A stretch of 33,676 nucleotides of DNA, from NCBI GenBank assembly GCA_030039195.1, contig JASHQK010000259.1:1-33676 (forward strand). Direction: 5' to 3'. Source of the DNA: Candidatus Sulfotelmatobacter sp. Lineage in GTDB: Bacteria > Acidobacteriota > Terriglobia > Terriglobales > Acidobacteriaceae. Positions 1-8,365 of the stretch are shown one piece after another (within the stretch, counting starts at the first letter, position 1; every line of letters begins with the position of its first letter). The notes under the pieces are model-generated. The model saw only the letters and a list, made by a program, of their open reading frames with translations. It was not told where the DNA came from and made no database searches. A program made the position numbers and the translations under genes.

Positions 1-660
1 TATTTCCGGAGAGAAGATCCGGGTGAGGTGCTGTTTCGTGAATGGTCCGCCTGCAAAGATCAGGAGCTGCATTTTTCGAATCACGACACCTGGGATCGGA
101 TGCTCGAGCAGGGAATCATGCTGTTGACGCGGTTCTGCCAGGACGATCGGGTACGGGTGCCGCGGCCGCGCCGCAATTTGCAGATCAAGTTCACGCACCC
201 GATCGGACGCAACGAATTCGTTGCCTACATCGATGCTATCGGGACTCTCGACGGAAAGCGTTGTCTGCTAGAGTGGAAAACCTCTTCGGCACGATATTCC
301 GAAGAGCCTGCAGGTGTGCTGTCACTCGATCCGCAACTCGTCTGCTATTCCTGGATCACCGGGATTTCGGAAGTGGCTGAGGTCGTGTTTGTCCGCAAGA
401 AAATGGCGGAAGTCCAGTACCTGCAAACCACGATCAGCGACGCGCAACGTGAGGAATTTGGTCGGCTGGTCGGGGATACGATTAGCAGAATCGAAGCGGC
501 CGAGTTTCTGCCGCATAGCGGCATTCGCTTTCCCCAAAATCCGTGCAGCAGCTGTCCGTTTGTGGGCCTGTGCCTGGGCCAGCAGCCGATTGTTGATATG
601 AACTTGGTTCGCCGTCCTGGAGCAGAGAGTCTTGGTTGGCTTGACGAGCTTAATTACTAA
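1..660 (+). CDS. PD-(D/E)XK nuclease, RecB/Cas4-like, 5'-truncated by the window edge
   Basis: The frame is open from base 1, so the true start lies upstream; the GTG at 28 is only an internal candidate. The visible 220 residues show the nuclease core: an Asp in AYIDAIGTLDG, then LLEWKTSS (the E-x-K of the PD-(D/E)XK site, near 220-285), then a conserved Gln/Tyr helix (DPQLVCYSW). Near the C-terminus NPCSSCPFVGLC gives a C-x2-C-x5-C cluster at about 540-580, the pattern that binds an Fe-S cluster in AddB- and Cas4-type nucleases; a fourth cysteine would be in the missing N-terminus or is the Cys in WSACKD. Likely a single-strand DNA exonuclease or processing nuclease. It lies 10 nt before a small unknown gene and then an HNH gene, apparently as one operon. 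No CRISPR or cas1 is nearby, so a Cas4 role is not supported. Confidence 0.8.
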   Translation, partial: YFRREDPGEVLFREWSACKDQELHFSNHDTWDRMLEQGIMLLTRFCQDDRVRVPRPRRNLQIKFTHPIGRNEFVAYIDAIGTLDGKRCLLEWKTSSARYSEEPAGVLSLDPQLVCYSWITGISEVAEVVFVRKKMAEVQYLQTTISDAQREEFGRLVGDTISRIEAAEFLPHSGIRFPQNPCSSCPFVGLCLGQQPIVDMNLVRRPGAESLGWLDELNY

Positions 661-670
661 CGATCCTCCC

Positions 671-1368
671 ATGCCTCCGAAACTCAATCGCGAGCGCGCC
701 AAGTTTGTGCTGGCGAAGATCGACGAGATTCTGGCCTGGGAGCAGAGAAGGGAAGCCGAGCGCGACACGAAGTTCGTCGAACTCGGGCGCTATTTGTGGA
801 AGTGCGGGCGGGGCAGTACTGGCGGGTCGAGAGCGTGAAGTCGTTCGACGAGTTTCTAGAGAGGCGATTTCGCGGGTCGCGGCGGAAAGCGTACTATCTG
901 ATGTCCATTCACGAGAACTTGCCGCCGGAAGTGAGAAAGGAACTGAAGGAAGTGGGATGGGCGAAAGGGCTGGAACTGGCGAAACTGGCCAAGAAGGAGA
1001 AGAAGCACTTCAAAAGTGCAATCTGGTTGCACAGAGCCCGGGAATTGCCGGTGGATCAGTTGCGGGTAGCGGTCGAAAGGGAACTGACGGGCAAGGAAAC
1101 GGAACCGTGGGAGATCGTGTACTTCAAGCTGTACCAAAGCCAAATCCCAGTGATCGACCGCGCGATCGAAATGGCGGCGCTGATGCTGGGCAGTGATCGC
1201 TCACGGGGGTACTGCCTCGAGATGATCTGCGCGGACTTCCTGGCGGGAGTCAACCTGGACAACGGCGACCCGGAAACCCTGCTGTTCTCGATGAAGAGGT
1301 TCTTTCGACTGCTGCCGGAACAGCAAAAGCAGACATTTTTCGAGTCGATCCTACCCAAGTCCTCATGA
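671..1368 (+). pseudogene. Conserved small protein of unknown function, broken by one frameshift
   Basis: Two overlapping frames read as one protein of about 232 residues. The first starts at ATG 671 (MPPKLNRERAKF) and runs in frame to LGRYL at about 796. The remainder, EVRAGQYWRVE onward, is in the -1 frame from about 797 to the stop at 1366-1368. Losing one base near TTGTGGAA (791-801) explains the break; from memory, intact relatives read LGRYLCEVRAGQYW there, so a T seems to be missing from a TGT codon. The protein is charged and helical, with no domain I can name. I recall it mainly from Acidobacteriota, next to nuclease genes as here. Its end overlaps the HNH start (ATGA), so it belongs to the nuclease operon. 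It may be a true pseudogene, a sequencing error or, less likely, a programmed shift. Confidence 0.7.
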
Positions 1369-1634
1369 ACAACATTCGGCCGAAACAGGCACGGCTGGGG
1401 CTCAAAGCCGAAGCCTATGAGAAATTGCGTCAGCAAGTTTCCCGACGCGATGCCTGGCGCTGTCAATCCTGCGGCTCGATGTCGAATCTAGAGGTTCATC
1501 ATCAGGAATTCCGAAGTCGAAGCGGCTCCGACTCTGAACTGAACCTGATCACACTTTGTAAACTATGCCACGAGGAAATCCATCGTCGCTGCTTTACGCG
1601 ACAAGATAGGGATCAGGGAGTTGCAGAATTTTGA
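1365..1634 (+). CDS. HNH endonuclease, small
   Basis: An 89-residue protein with a complete HNH/zinc-ribbon fold: C33-x2-C36, the catalytic His pair H45-H46 (LEVHHQEF), N60 in ELNLITL, C65-x2-C68-H69 and H73. The four cysteines should bind a structural zinc, and His/Asn/His the catalytic metal. The N-terminal basic stretch (MNNIRPKQARL) could contact DNA. The ATG overlaps the TGA of the preceding frame by 4 nt, which indicates translational coupling; a frameshift upstream in that gene could therefore lower HNH expression. It is a stand-alone nuclease rather than part of an intron or intein, because no splicing blocks or intron structure surround it. Its target is unknown; a role in defence or DNA repair with the PD-(D/E)XK nuclease is inference from position only. 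Confidence 0.88.
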   Translation: MNNIRPKQARLGLKAEAYEKLRQQVSRRDAWRCQSCGSMSNLEVHHQEFRSRSGSDSELNLITLCKLCHEEIHRRCFTRQDRDQGVAEF

Positions 1635-1794
1635 CAAAACTGGGACACATCTCGGAACTGCGATTGTTACGCTTACCCGTCATATTTCAGTTTCTACTCT
1701 TTGCTGAACCGGCGACGTCAGATGTCGGCGGATGATCTTTCTAGAAGTGCCCGACACCCACCGTCTTTATTTGCCGCTTCCGAGGGCCTGATTC

Positions 1795-1811
1795 TCCAGT
1801 CGATGACTGGA
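1795..1811. repeat. Perfect inverted repeat (7-3-7) between HNH and the decayed gene
   Basis: TCCAGTC-gat-GACTGGA is a perfect dyad with 7-bp arms and a 3-nt loop. It is not followed by a T-run, so it is not a classical intrinsic terminator. It lies 160 nt after the HNH stop and 60 nt before the start of the decayed nucleotidyltransferase. It could be an operator or a weak terminator. Confidence 0.4.
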
Positions 1812-1835
1812 TGTGCGAGGTCAAGGCCGTACGAG

Positions 1836-1853
1836 GCCACAAAGTTTCGTGGC
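1836..1853 (+). repeat. Imperfect hairpin just before the decayed gene
   Basis: GCCAC (1836-1840) pairs with GTGGC (1849-1853); the inner bases AAAGTTTC allow two more A-T pairs after one mismatch. It ends 18 nt before the ATG at 1872 and just upstream of the GAGG ribosome-binding site. In an ancestral transcript it would sit in the 5' leader. Function unknown. Confidence 0.25.
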
Positions 1854-1871
1854 GCTAAGTGAGGTCGAATC

Positions 1872-2915
1872 ATGAGTCAGGCTGCGGCAGAGACGATTGT
1901 CCAGTTCTTGAGTTTTTCGGTCAACGACTGCCACCAACATTTCAGAGCGATGCAACGATTCACGCCACGCCGCCACGCCAATGGGAACGAGTTCTCTTCT
2001 GGCCCGACCATTCAGGTTTAGCCGTCTACTTATTCCAAAACTAAAGGATGTGAAAGCCGTCGATGCGATCCCTGATTCGGTCGCAAGCCGCCTACAACAG
2101 AATCTTGAGGCCAACCGGCTTCGGGTTGAGGACATGTCACAACAGTTCGGCACGATCAACAAGAAATTTAATGATGCGGGGATCTGGTACGCAGCCGTAA
2201 AAGGTTTTTCGCTAGTTCCTGAGTACTGTCCGTATGCCCCGCTGCGGCATCAAGGGGACTTCGATTACTTGGTGGAAGACAAGTCACTGCCCGCAGCGCG
2301 CCGGTTGCTGCTCGAAGCCGGATCGTCTCGAAAGAATCTCGTTCCAGCGTTGAGGAGATTTTTGTCATTCCTGGAGCAAAACCGTCTCGCAGTGCAGAGC
2401 AGTTTGGCCACGAGCACCCCATGCAGTCGAGTTACATACAGATATGTGGGACAGAGAAATGCATCAAGTGCCGCAAATTCCCTGTCTGTTCTCCCTCGAC
2501 CACGTAATCACCAAGCACTGGGACGGCTTGACGTTCCCTGCCCTGTGCGATCAGGACACATTTCTCGTGCAGGTGCTCCACGTGTGCAATCATCTCTTCA
2601 CTTTTTGGATACGGATGTCGAATCTCTTTGAAATTGCTTATTTCCTGAACACGCGAGTTCACGATGCAGAGTTGTGAAGCCGGACTGAGGAACGAATCGG
2701 TGACAGCCTGATCCTGCGCGAATTCGTCGTAATCGTCAGAATGCTCGTATCGAAACTCTCAAAGTACCTCTTCCTGTCCTTATTCAAGATTGGAGTGCAA
2801 AGATTCGCCCGGCGACTGGAGTGTGGATTGAGCATTATTCTCGTCAATGTTCAGGTGCGTCCTCACGGAATTGTCAGTGAAGAAAGAGTACGAATTTCGC
2901 TGTTGGAAATAGCCT
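1872..2915 (+). pseudogene. Decayed nucleotidyltransferase-family protein (NTP_transf_5-like)
   Basis: Pieces of one protein appear in order in changing frames. MSQAAAETIVQFLSFS starts at ATG 1872 (GAGG 7 nt upstream) in frame 0. QWERVLFWPDHSGLAVYLF follows to about 2038 in frame 2. KLKDVKAVDA to LLLEAGSS (about 2040-2330) is in frame 1 and includes the nucleotidyltransferase-like core KGFSLVPEYCP and QGDFDYLVED. EEIFVIPGAKPSRSAEQ (about 2350-2412) is in frame 0. AVELHTDMWDREMHQ to RVHDAEL (2423-2674) is in frame 2, then TGA at 2675-2677 where Trp is expected, and SRTEERIGDSLILREFVV follows in the same frame. LPVLIQDWSAKIRPATGVWIEHY (2770 on) is in frame 1. This implies at least four frameshifts and one nonsense change. 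The family (uncharacterised nucleotidyltransferase) often occurs in polysaccharide loci. A relic, not functional. Confidence 0.72.
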
Positions 2916-3268
2916 AAACTGGTGTTAAGAGCATGCGAAAGTGTTTGCTTCCTTCCTCACGTCTTGCGCGCGCATGGCTGGTAGCCGGGCAGTTCGGAAA
3001 ATACACCAGCAAGGAGATGAAAAACGCTTCGTTAGACGATGAGGTGATGTCTCCACCAACTTAGTTGCAGCGCGAGGGACGGGTGGTTTTTTATGGACGA
3101 TGTGGGCTTCGCTATCTTGCGAGGTTCAACGTTAGCGATGGCTGAATCGCAGCAGAGTCCCGACAGGTTCTTAGGTTAGTCAGAAGTGGGTGTTATGAGC
3201 GTGAATATCGACCAGTCCAGACCCCGAATTGAAATCTCAAACTGCGGCACTACTGAGTAAGAAACCAG
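2916..3268. other. Intergenic stretch without a recognisable gene
   Basis: About 350 bases between the end of the decayed nucleotidyltransferase and the candidate promoter of the arylsulfotransferase-like gene. I see only very short open frames (for example 15 codons from an ATG at 3018) without homology that I recognise, no tRNA-like cloverleaf and no T-tailed hairpin. It may be further decayed coding sequence. Confidence 0.5.
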
Positions 3269-3297
3269 TTGACGGCACTGCGATGGCGTGCCAAAAT
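3269..3297 (+). promoter_or_regulatory. Candidate sigma-70 promoter for the arylsulfotransferase-like gene
   Basis: TTGACG (3269-3274, 5 of 6 to consensus), a 17-nt spacer and CAAAAT (3292-3297, 4 of 6). A transcript would start near 3304, leaving a leader of about 60 nt that ends with a G-rich ribosome-binding site (AGGGGG) just before ATG 3363. Identified by eye only. Confidence 0.4.
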
Positions 3298-3362
3298 CTC
3301 CCAACTTATCAAAGCTAGTGTGGTGGCGAGGGGCTGTGCATAGGGCGTGCACAGGGGGATGA

Positions 3363-4871
3363 ATGAGCCTGCGGAAGAGTCGAGCTACTCGGTCCGGGTT
3401 ACTCCTTTTTTCTATTTTTTCCACAATGATCACGGTCGGCTGCGGATCGGCAATCTATTCCAAAGTCACCGCCACGCAGAACCCTCTCGTCGCTCAATAT
3501 GAAGTCATTCCTTCAGCGGCACGTCCCGCCGCCTCGCAAGGCTGGGTCGAGTTTGGTCCAACCGTAAGCTATGGTCGGCAGACCTCCACGGTGAGCCCAG
3601 CCCAGAATGGGTTCGCATTGCCGATTCTCGTCGCGGGAATGAAGCCTTCTACGACCTACCACATGCGGGCGCACGTGGTCTGGCCTGATGGCGACACGTG
3701 GGTGGATCAGGACCACACATTCACGACAGGAGCCCTGCCGGCGGCGCTTACGCTGCCAGGCATCAGCGTCACGCAGCCCAATCCAGGATTGCCACCGGCA
3801 CCCGGAGTGGAATTGGTGAACTCCGTTGCCGGTACGAACGTGTTGGCGACTTTTGTTACAGACCTGCAGGGAAACATCATCTGGTATTACCCGAGGGGCG
3901 CAATTCCAATCAAGCTCTTACCTAACGGCCACTTCATTCTGAACGTTGAAAGTGATCTGCTCGAGATCGATTTGGCTGGGAACACGATCCGCGATGTCTC
4001 CCTCAATCAAGTGAACCAGTCTCTGCAGGCGATCGGCCGCTCCTTAACGATCATTAACTTCAGCCATGACGTACTCGTACTGCCGAATGGACACTGGATC
4101 ACGATTGGCCAGGTCGCACAGAACTACACGGATTTACCGGGATATCCCGGAACAATCGCTGTGTTGGGCGATGTTGTTGTGGACATCGACACCGCAGGCA
4201 ACACGGTGTGGTCATGGTCAGCCTTCGATTATCTCGACGTCAACCGAGCTCCCGAGGGACTTCCCGACTGGACGCACAGCAACGCACTTGTTTACACCGC
4301 TGATGGCAACCTGCTGCTATCGATGCGAAACCAGAGCTGGATTCTGAAGCTCGATTATGCAAATGGCAATGGTTCGGGCAATATTCTCTGGAAGCTCGGC
4401 GAAGATGGGGATTTCGCGATTACCGGAGGCGATCCGAGTCAATGGTTCTACGGTCAACATTATCCGAACATATTGAGCGTGAACGGAACTCAAAGCACGA
4501 TGGCCATTTATGATGATGGAAACCTTCGCGTGTACGCCGACGGAGTTGAGTGCGGAAGCTCGCCTATGGCACCGGCTTGCTACAGCCGAGCGACGATCTT
4601 CAATATCGACGAAACTACGAACGTGGCCACGTTGCTGTGGCAAGATCTACCTGGTTTCTTCTCGTTTTGGGGAGGAAGTATCGGGACTTTAAGTAACGGA
4701 GACGTCGAGTTTGACAGCTCCGAGCCGTGGAATACAACCTCGTCGCTGATCCTGGAAGTAACTCAAACAGAAAATCCGCAGACCGTGTGGCAGATGACCA
4801 TTAACGCCGAGAACGCGTATCGTGGGTTCCGTATGCCGAGCCTGTATCCAGGGATCACGTGGAATCAATAG
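3363..4871 (+). CDS. Exported arylsulfotransferase (ASST)-like lipoprotein
   Basis: 502 residues. Residues 1-27 look like a lipoprotein signal (basic start, hydrophobic core, then TVGC with C27 as the lipidated Cys). Residues about 38-125 form a fibronectin-III-like N-terminal domain ending HTFTTG. The rest is a beta-propeller with repeated LPNGH/GNI.W blades, as in bacterial ASST. The catalytic set of E. coli AssT has plausible equivalents: H235 (SHD), H305 and N307 (THSN), R322 (SMRN) and H366 (GQHYP). C397 and C406 could form the family disulfide. Such enzymes move sulfate between phenolic esters in the periplasm without PAPS. Here the acceptor may be a phenol or, speculatively, the adjacent polysaccharide. 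The gene stands alone with its own candidate promoter, facing the beta-helix gene. Confidence 0.85.
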   Translation: MSLRKSRATRSGLLLFSIFSTMITVGCGSAIYSKVTATQNPLVAQYEVIPSAARPAASQGWVEFGPTVSYGRQTSTVSPAQNGFALPILVAGMKPSTTYHMRAHVVWPDGDTWVDQDHTFTTGALPAALTLPGISVTQPNPGLPPAPGVELVNSVAGTNVLATFVTDLQGNIIWYYPRGAIPIKLLPNGHFILNVESDLLEIDLAGNTIRDVSLNQVNQSLQAIGRSLTIINFSHDVLVLPNGHWITIGQVAQNYTDLPGYPGTIAVLGDVVVDIDTAGNTVWSWSAFDYLDVNRAPEGLPDWTHSNALVYTADGNLLLSMRNQSWILKLDYANGNGSGNILWKLGEDGDFAITGGDPSQWFYGQHYPNILSVNGTQSTMAIYDDGNLRVYADGVECGSSPMAPACYSRATIFNIDETTNVATLLWQDLPGFFSFWGGSIGTLSNGDVEFDSSEPWNTTSSLILEVTQTENPQTVWQMTINAENAYRGFRMPSLYPGITWNQ

Positions 4872-5187
4872 TTCCCTAGCGTTACCTAAGTATCGTTAGA
4901 GTAGGAGAGCAGGCGAAACGACTGGCTGCGAAGCGGATGCGTTCAGGTATCGACGACTGGCGGCGATGTTGGCCGGGCAAAGAATCCGGCTAACCCCCAA
5001 CTGTATCGCGAGGAAGGCTTGGGCGGATAGGCTTTTGGCCGATTCGGTCTGTGTGATCGCGTTAGCACGGGCATGGTGATTCGGGGTTTCAAGGGTTGGA
5101 CACGTCTTAGCGGCTTACGTCGTCCTATCGTCGTCCGAAATAGTAATCGAGCACGATTAACGTTTACGGCTATCAGTTCCGTCGAAA
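4872..5187. other. Convergent intergenic region
   Basis: About 316 bases between the stops of two converging genes. A short GC-rich inverted repeat, GCCGG-N9-CCGGC near 4974, is visible but has no T-run. I see no gene and no clear bidirectional terminator. The open frames here have no features of a real protein. Confidence 0.5.
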
Positions 5188-7080
5188 TCACTGTGGGCCG
5201 AGATTATGTGAGCCATTTGAAACTGCCGAGCTGCCAGTCTGATTCGGGCTCCACTGCGACACGGGCGTCCATTGCAAACTTCCAGTTAGGTCGTTTCGGA
5301 CAAATGTTATCGACCCGTCTATCGTTAGTTGGTCAAGCCCCATAAGTGCAATGTTGCCCCCCGAAGCGAATGTAGCTGTTCCACCTAACATGAACAGCGT
5401 CACCATTTCTCCGGGGCCGAGGGTGCTCTGAATTATCGCAATTGGGGTAGTCGACGAATTCAACCCGATTGAGTGAGCTCCACCTATGTTGAGCGTCGAG
5501 CTTGGTGATAGTTGGGTCGTGATTCCCGAGGTAGGCGGGACGTTAGGCCCTCCGAAATAAATGGCGTTGTAAAAATTATCACGATAGACCACTTGGGCGA
5601 GATTAGTGCTACTGATTACTGAATCAGGAAACCCATAGATTTGGTTATGTACAAAGCGAATACCGAACACATAACTTGTCGCAACATTTAACAGATACCC
5701 ACTGCCACCGTTTACTCCGACATCGCCGAAGAACTCACTGTCCTCAATATTAACACCCTGGGTAACAGTATTATTGCTGAGGGTTATCTGAATCCCCCCC
5801 CAGAGTTTCTCGAAATGCGCAGTATGGAATGAGATTGTTGACCCGCCATCGACCTGTACAGCGGACGCCGCGCCTTGCGTAACTAAGCCCCGAAAGGTGA
5901 TATCAAATGGCCATGCGTAATTATTGCCAGTATAGCCGCCGATGAAGATATTAGTTCCCATGCCTATCCCTGGACCATCAAATTCACAATCTGTAAAGTG
6001 TAACTGAAAATTAGCGCCCTCAATTCTGAGGGCCTCGCCTGCGCCCGCTCGGAACACGTCCACATTGTTAAAACGAAGCCATTGATTTGACGCCCCAAAA
6101 TTCCCATTGGGTCCACGAAGATGAATCCCAACTCCAGCAAAGTCAAATATCTGAATATCCTCTAAGGTTGAGTACCACAGCCCAGAGTTAAACAATAAGC
6201 TTGCATCGACGAAAAAGGCATCTTGGTCGGTGTTCCCCGCTGCTCCGTACACCCGGAAACCAGAGAGTGAAACGTTAGTGGCAGCAGTATTGTCTAGCTG
6301 TGGGATGACAAAAACTGCATTGCTAGGGTTAACGGAATGCAAAGCCGTGCCGTTACACGGTTCAACACGGCAAGGAACGGAGCCCGACTTTCCACCGGAA
6401 GCGCCCATGCCAACAATTTTGAGGGATTTTCGCAAGGTTATCTTATCCACTGTGAAGTTGTATGGTCCAAGATAGATTGTAATGGCTTTGGCTTTGGGGT
6501 CGATCTGGCCGAGATTGCGATTTACTCGCGGAGATGTGGCAAAGATTACGCATCCTTGACTAGGGCATGCGGCGACTGCGGCAGGTACGCCCCCCGGGAA
6601 ACTATCAGCAAATATGAGGTCCGCACTGTCTTGCGAAGTTGCTCCACGACTCTTTTCGTCTTGCTGTAAGCTTTCTGTCGACTCTTGGCCAAACTGGGTG
6701 GCTATCTCTTCGTTCCGCACCGATGAGGGCGCTCCATCCAGCATTGCTGCGCAGTTGAGGGGCTTTAGGTAGTTCTTGACAAATGGAACGATTACCGGTA
6801 ACGAGGGGACAAAACGACCGCGTATGTCGAAGAGCACTTTGTGAGCGCCGTGGGCCCGAGTAATCTCCTCAGGCGGACTTATATAAACACTGTAGGTAAG
6901 TCCAAGTGCGGGAGCTAGTTCAAGATCTGAAGCAGGACACTGGGTTTCACGAAGAGTACCTGAGCGTGACAAAGCCGGCATACAAGAGTTAGCGCTTTGC
7001 GTGCACTGCGAGGCGCTGAGAGGTATTTGGCTCCCCACTGAGAGCAGGAGCATGACGAAAAGCTTTACGGTGGTTTTCAT
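5188..7080 (-). CDS. Secreted right-handed beta-helix (pectate-lyase-like) protein
   Basis: About 630 residues. I chose the ATG at 7080 because it gives a clean signal peptide (MKTTVKLFVMLLLSVG...LSAS); a TTG at 7092 adds only four residues, and neither start has a good Shine-Dalgarno sequence. After a Cys- and Ser-rich N-terminal part (residues about 25-150), the segment VIFATSPRVNRNLGQ...ITIYLGPYNF begins a parallel beta-helix. It has rungs rich in N, G and aromatic residues (VSLSGFRVYG, LEDIQIFDFAGVGIHL, LHFTDCEFDGPG, VNIEDSEFFGDV) up to about residue 500, then a C-terminal beta-rich part. This fold occurs in polysaccharide lyases, epimerases and phage-tailspike-like proteins; I see no catalytic set that identifies one. 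It is separated from the exopolysaccharide operon by about 550 nt. A role in binding or trimming the polysaccharide is inference. Confidence 0.75.
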   Translation of the reverse strand: MKTTVKLFVMLLLSVGSQIPLSASQCTQSANSCMPALSRSGTLRETQCPASDLELAPALGLTYSVYISPPEEITRAHGAHKVLFDIRGRFVPSLPVIVPFVKNYLKPLNCAAMLDGAPSSVRNEEIATQFGQESTESLQQDEKSRGATSQDSADLIFADSFPGGVPAAVAACPSQGCVIFATSPRVNRNLGQIDPKAKAITIYLGPYNFTVDKITLRKSLKIVGMGASGGKSGSVPCRVEPCNGTALHSVNPSNAVFVIPQLDNTAATNVSLSGFRVYGAAGNTDQDAFFVDASLLFNSGLWYSTLEDIQIFDFAGVGIHLRGPNGNFGASNQWLRFNNVDVFRAGAGEALRIEGANFQLHFTDCEFDGPGIGMGTNIFIGGYTGNNYAWPFDITFRGLVTQGAASAVQVDGGSTISFHTAHFEKLWGGIQITLSNNTVTQGVNIEDSEFFGDVGVNGGSGYLLNVATSYVFGIRFVHNQIYGFPDSVISSTNLAQVVYRDNFYNAIYFGGPNVPPTSGITTQLSPSSTLNIGGAHSIGLNSSTTPIAIIQSTLGPGEMVTLFMLGGTATFASGGNIALMGLDQLTIDGSITFVRNDLTGSLQWTPVSQWSPNQTGSSAVSNGSHNLGPQ

Positions 7081-7636
7081 AGTTAGTTTCAAAACGATTC
7101 TGACCTGGTAAGGGAGTCTCGCGGCCGCACGCTATTCCATTGTTCGTGCACAACGCCGATCGAGGAAAGGCACTCCAGCGAGTGGATTGTGATAACGAGA
7201 CATACGGGAGTCTTCACGGAATTATGCAAATGGGACCTGCCACAGGTTGCGATGCAGTTGGTCTCTTGCCAAGAATCTGGGCCAACCCGCGTGAGAGAAG
7301 TCCGGTAAGTTGGGTATGCCAATCTACCGCGCATGACTCGATGAAAAAGTGAGAATTCACCGAACAACAGACCGCGTATGTTTTGCGGGAGCCGTAGGCG
7401 GGACTACAACGGGGGGAAGCAGGTTGCAAGATGGAGGTCAGCACCAAGATCTGCCACCGCTCGAAAGCGAAAAAGAAGTGGATGGGTACCAATGATACTA
7501 AGAACCTGAAGCAGATAGGGGAACGACGACCGTAAGCTGAAGGAACTTCGGGCGGAGCCGAGGTTTGATTGCATAGGTTTCAAAGACGTTTCTTCAGAGG
7601 TTGTACGCATTAAAAGGGAAAACCTGAAAATGCCGC
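7081..7636. other. Intergenic region between the exopolysaccharide operon and the beta-helix gene
   Basis: About 556 bases after the last operon gene, before the beta-helix gene on the same strand. It should hold the operon's end and the beta-helix promoter, but I found neither a hairpin with a T-run nor a convincing -35/-10 pair. A T-rich stretch (on the - strand, about 7630-7610) follows the HAD stop without a stem. Open frames in it, such as 7404-7652, look like chance. Nothing else recognised. Confidence 0.5.
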
Positions 7637-8365
7637 TCACGTCAATAGGCAAGTAGAGCCGAGGAGATCTGAAGGGCTCAGCGAGATAAAGTTAGAAATT
7701 ACGACCTCCGCTCCCGCCGCACGCAACTCTTCTACTCGCCCGCCAGTTGCGACCCCTATGCAGCGAAATCCGGCGCATAGGGCCGCTTGCACGCCGGAAA
7801 AGGCATCTTCAAAGGCTAAGAGTTGTGATGGATTCTCGTGAAGACGCGCGGCCGCCAGACGATAAATACTGGGATCAGGCTTGCCGATAGAGACGTCATC
7901 CCCAGTAACGATGGTATCAAAATAATTCTTTATGCCTAACTCGCATAACGTAGCCTCTGTGCGATTTCGTGCCGCAGAAGTGGCCAGGCCCATGGCAACA
8001 TTGGTCCTCCGGAGTTGGAAGAGAAACTCGATAGCACCGCCGATCGGCTGCGGCCGAGTTCCCAACTCGCGCAGCATCTGATCCTTTCGATTTCCATAGT
8101 CGTGGATTTCCTCAAGCGACAATTCTTCTCCCAGGAAATGGCGAAGTATTTCTTCGCGCTTCCGTCCATCGAGAATAAAGTCGATTTCGCCGTCGCTTGT
8201 GGGACGCCCAAGGCTATTGAGAAATTGCTTCCAAGCGGTGCGGTGAGAGGGATGGCTATCAACGATGACGCCGTCCATATCGAAAACCACGCCACGAATT
8301 TGATTCCCGTTCCTCAAGCGGCCACGTTCCTGGGCGGCCGGTCTGTTAGACCCCGATGGTCTCAT
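7637..8365 (-). CDS. HAD-superfamily phosphatase (beta-PGM-like), probable heptose bisphosphate phosphatase
   Basis: 242 residues from ATG 8365; this start overlaps the kinase stop by 20 nt, and longer starts would run deep into the kinase gene. Motif I is VFDMDGVIVDS (nucleophile D29, acid D31), motif II ATSAARN, motif III GKPDP and motif IV LAFEDAFSG. There is a helical cap between motifs I and II (residues about 38-105), as in subfamily IA (beta-phosphoglucomutase-like). The gene follows an HddA-like kinase, so the likely reaction is removal of the 7-phosphate from heptose 1,7-bisphosphate, which is the GmhB step. Classical GmhB belongs to a different HAD subgroup, so this would be a non-orthologous replacement. 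Other sugar-phosphate substrates cannot be excluded. It is the last gene of the operon. Confidence 0.85.
   Translation of the reverse strand: MRPSGSNRPAAQERGRLRNGNQIRGVVFDMDGVIVDSHPSHRTAWKQFLNSLGRPTSDGEIDFILDGRKREEILRHFLGEELSLEEIHDYGNRKDQMLRELGTRPQPIGGAIEFLFQLRRTNVAMGLATSAARNRTEATLCELGIKNYFDTIVTGDDVSIGKPDPSIYRLAAARLHENPSQLLAFEDAFSGVQAALCAGFRCIGVATGGRVEELRAAGAEVVISNFISLSPSDLLGSTCLLT

Noticed and set aside
1-660. Cas4 of a CRISPR-Cas adaptation module.
   Set aside because: The cysteine-containing PD-(D/E)XK pattern is shared with AddB/RecB-type nucleases, and no repeats, cas1, cas2 or effector genes are present.
4860-4990. An intrinsic terminator after the arylsulfotransferase-like gene.
   Set aside because: Only a 5-bp GC stem without a T-run was found.
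4943-5191. An 82-residue open frame on the - strand.
   Set aside because: Arg/Pro-rich with no fold features, no ribosome-binding site, and only in the convergent gap.
7404-7652. An 82-residue open frame on the - strand overlapping the end of the HAD gene.
   Set aside because: No recognisable motif or ribosome-binding site and overlaps a confident gene; treated as chance.
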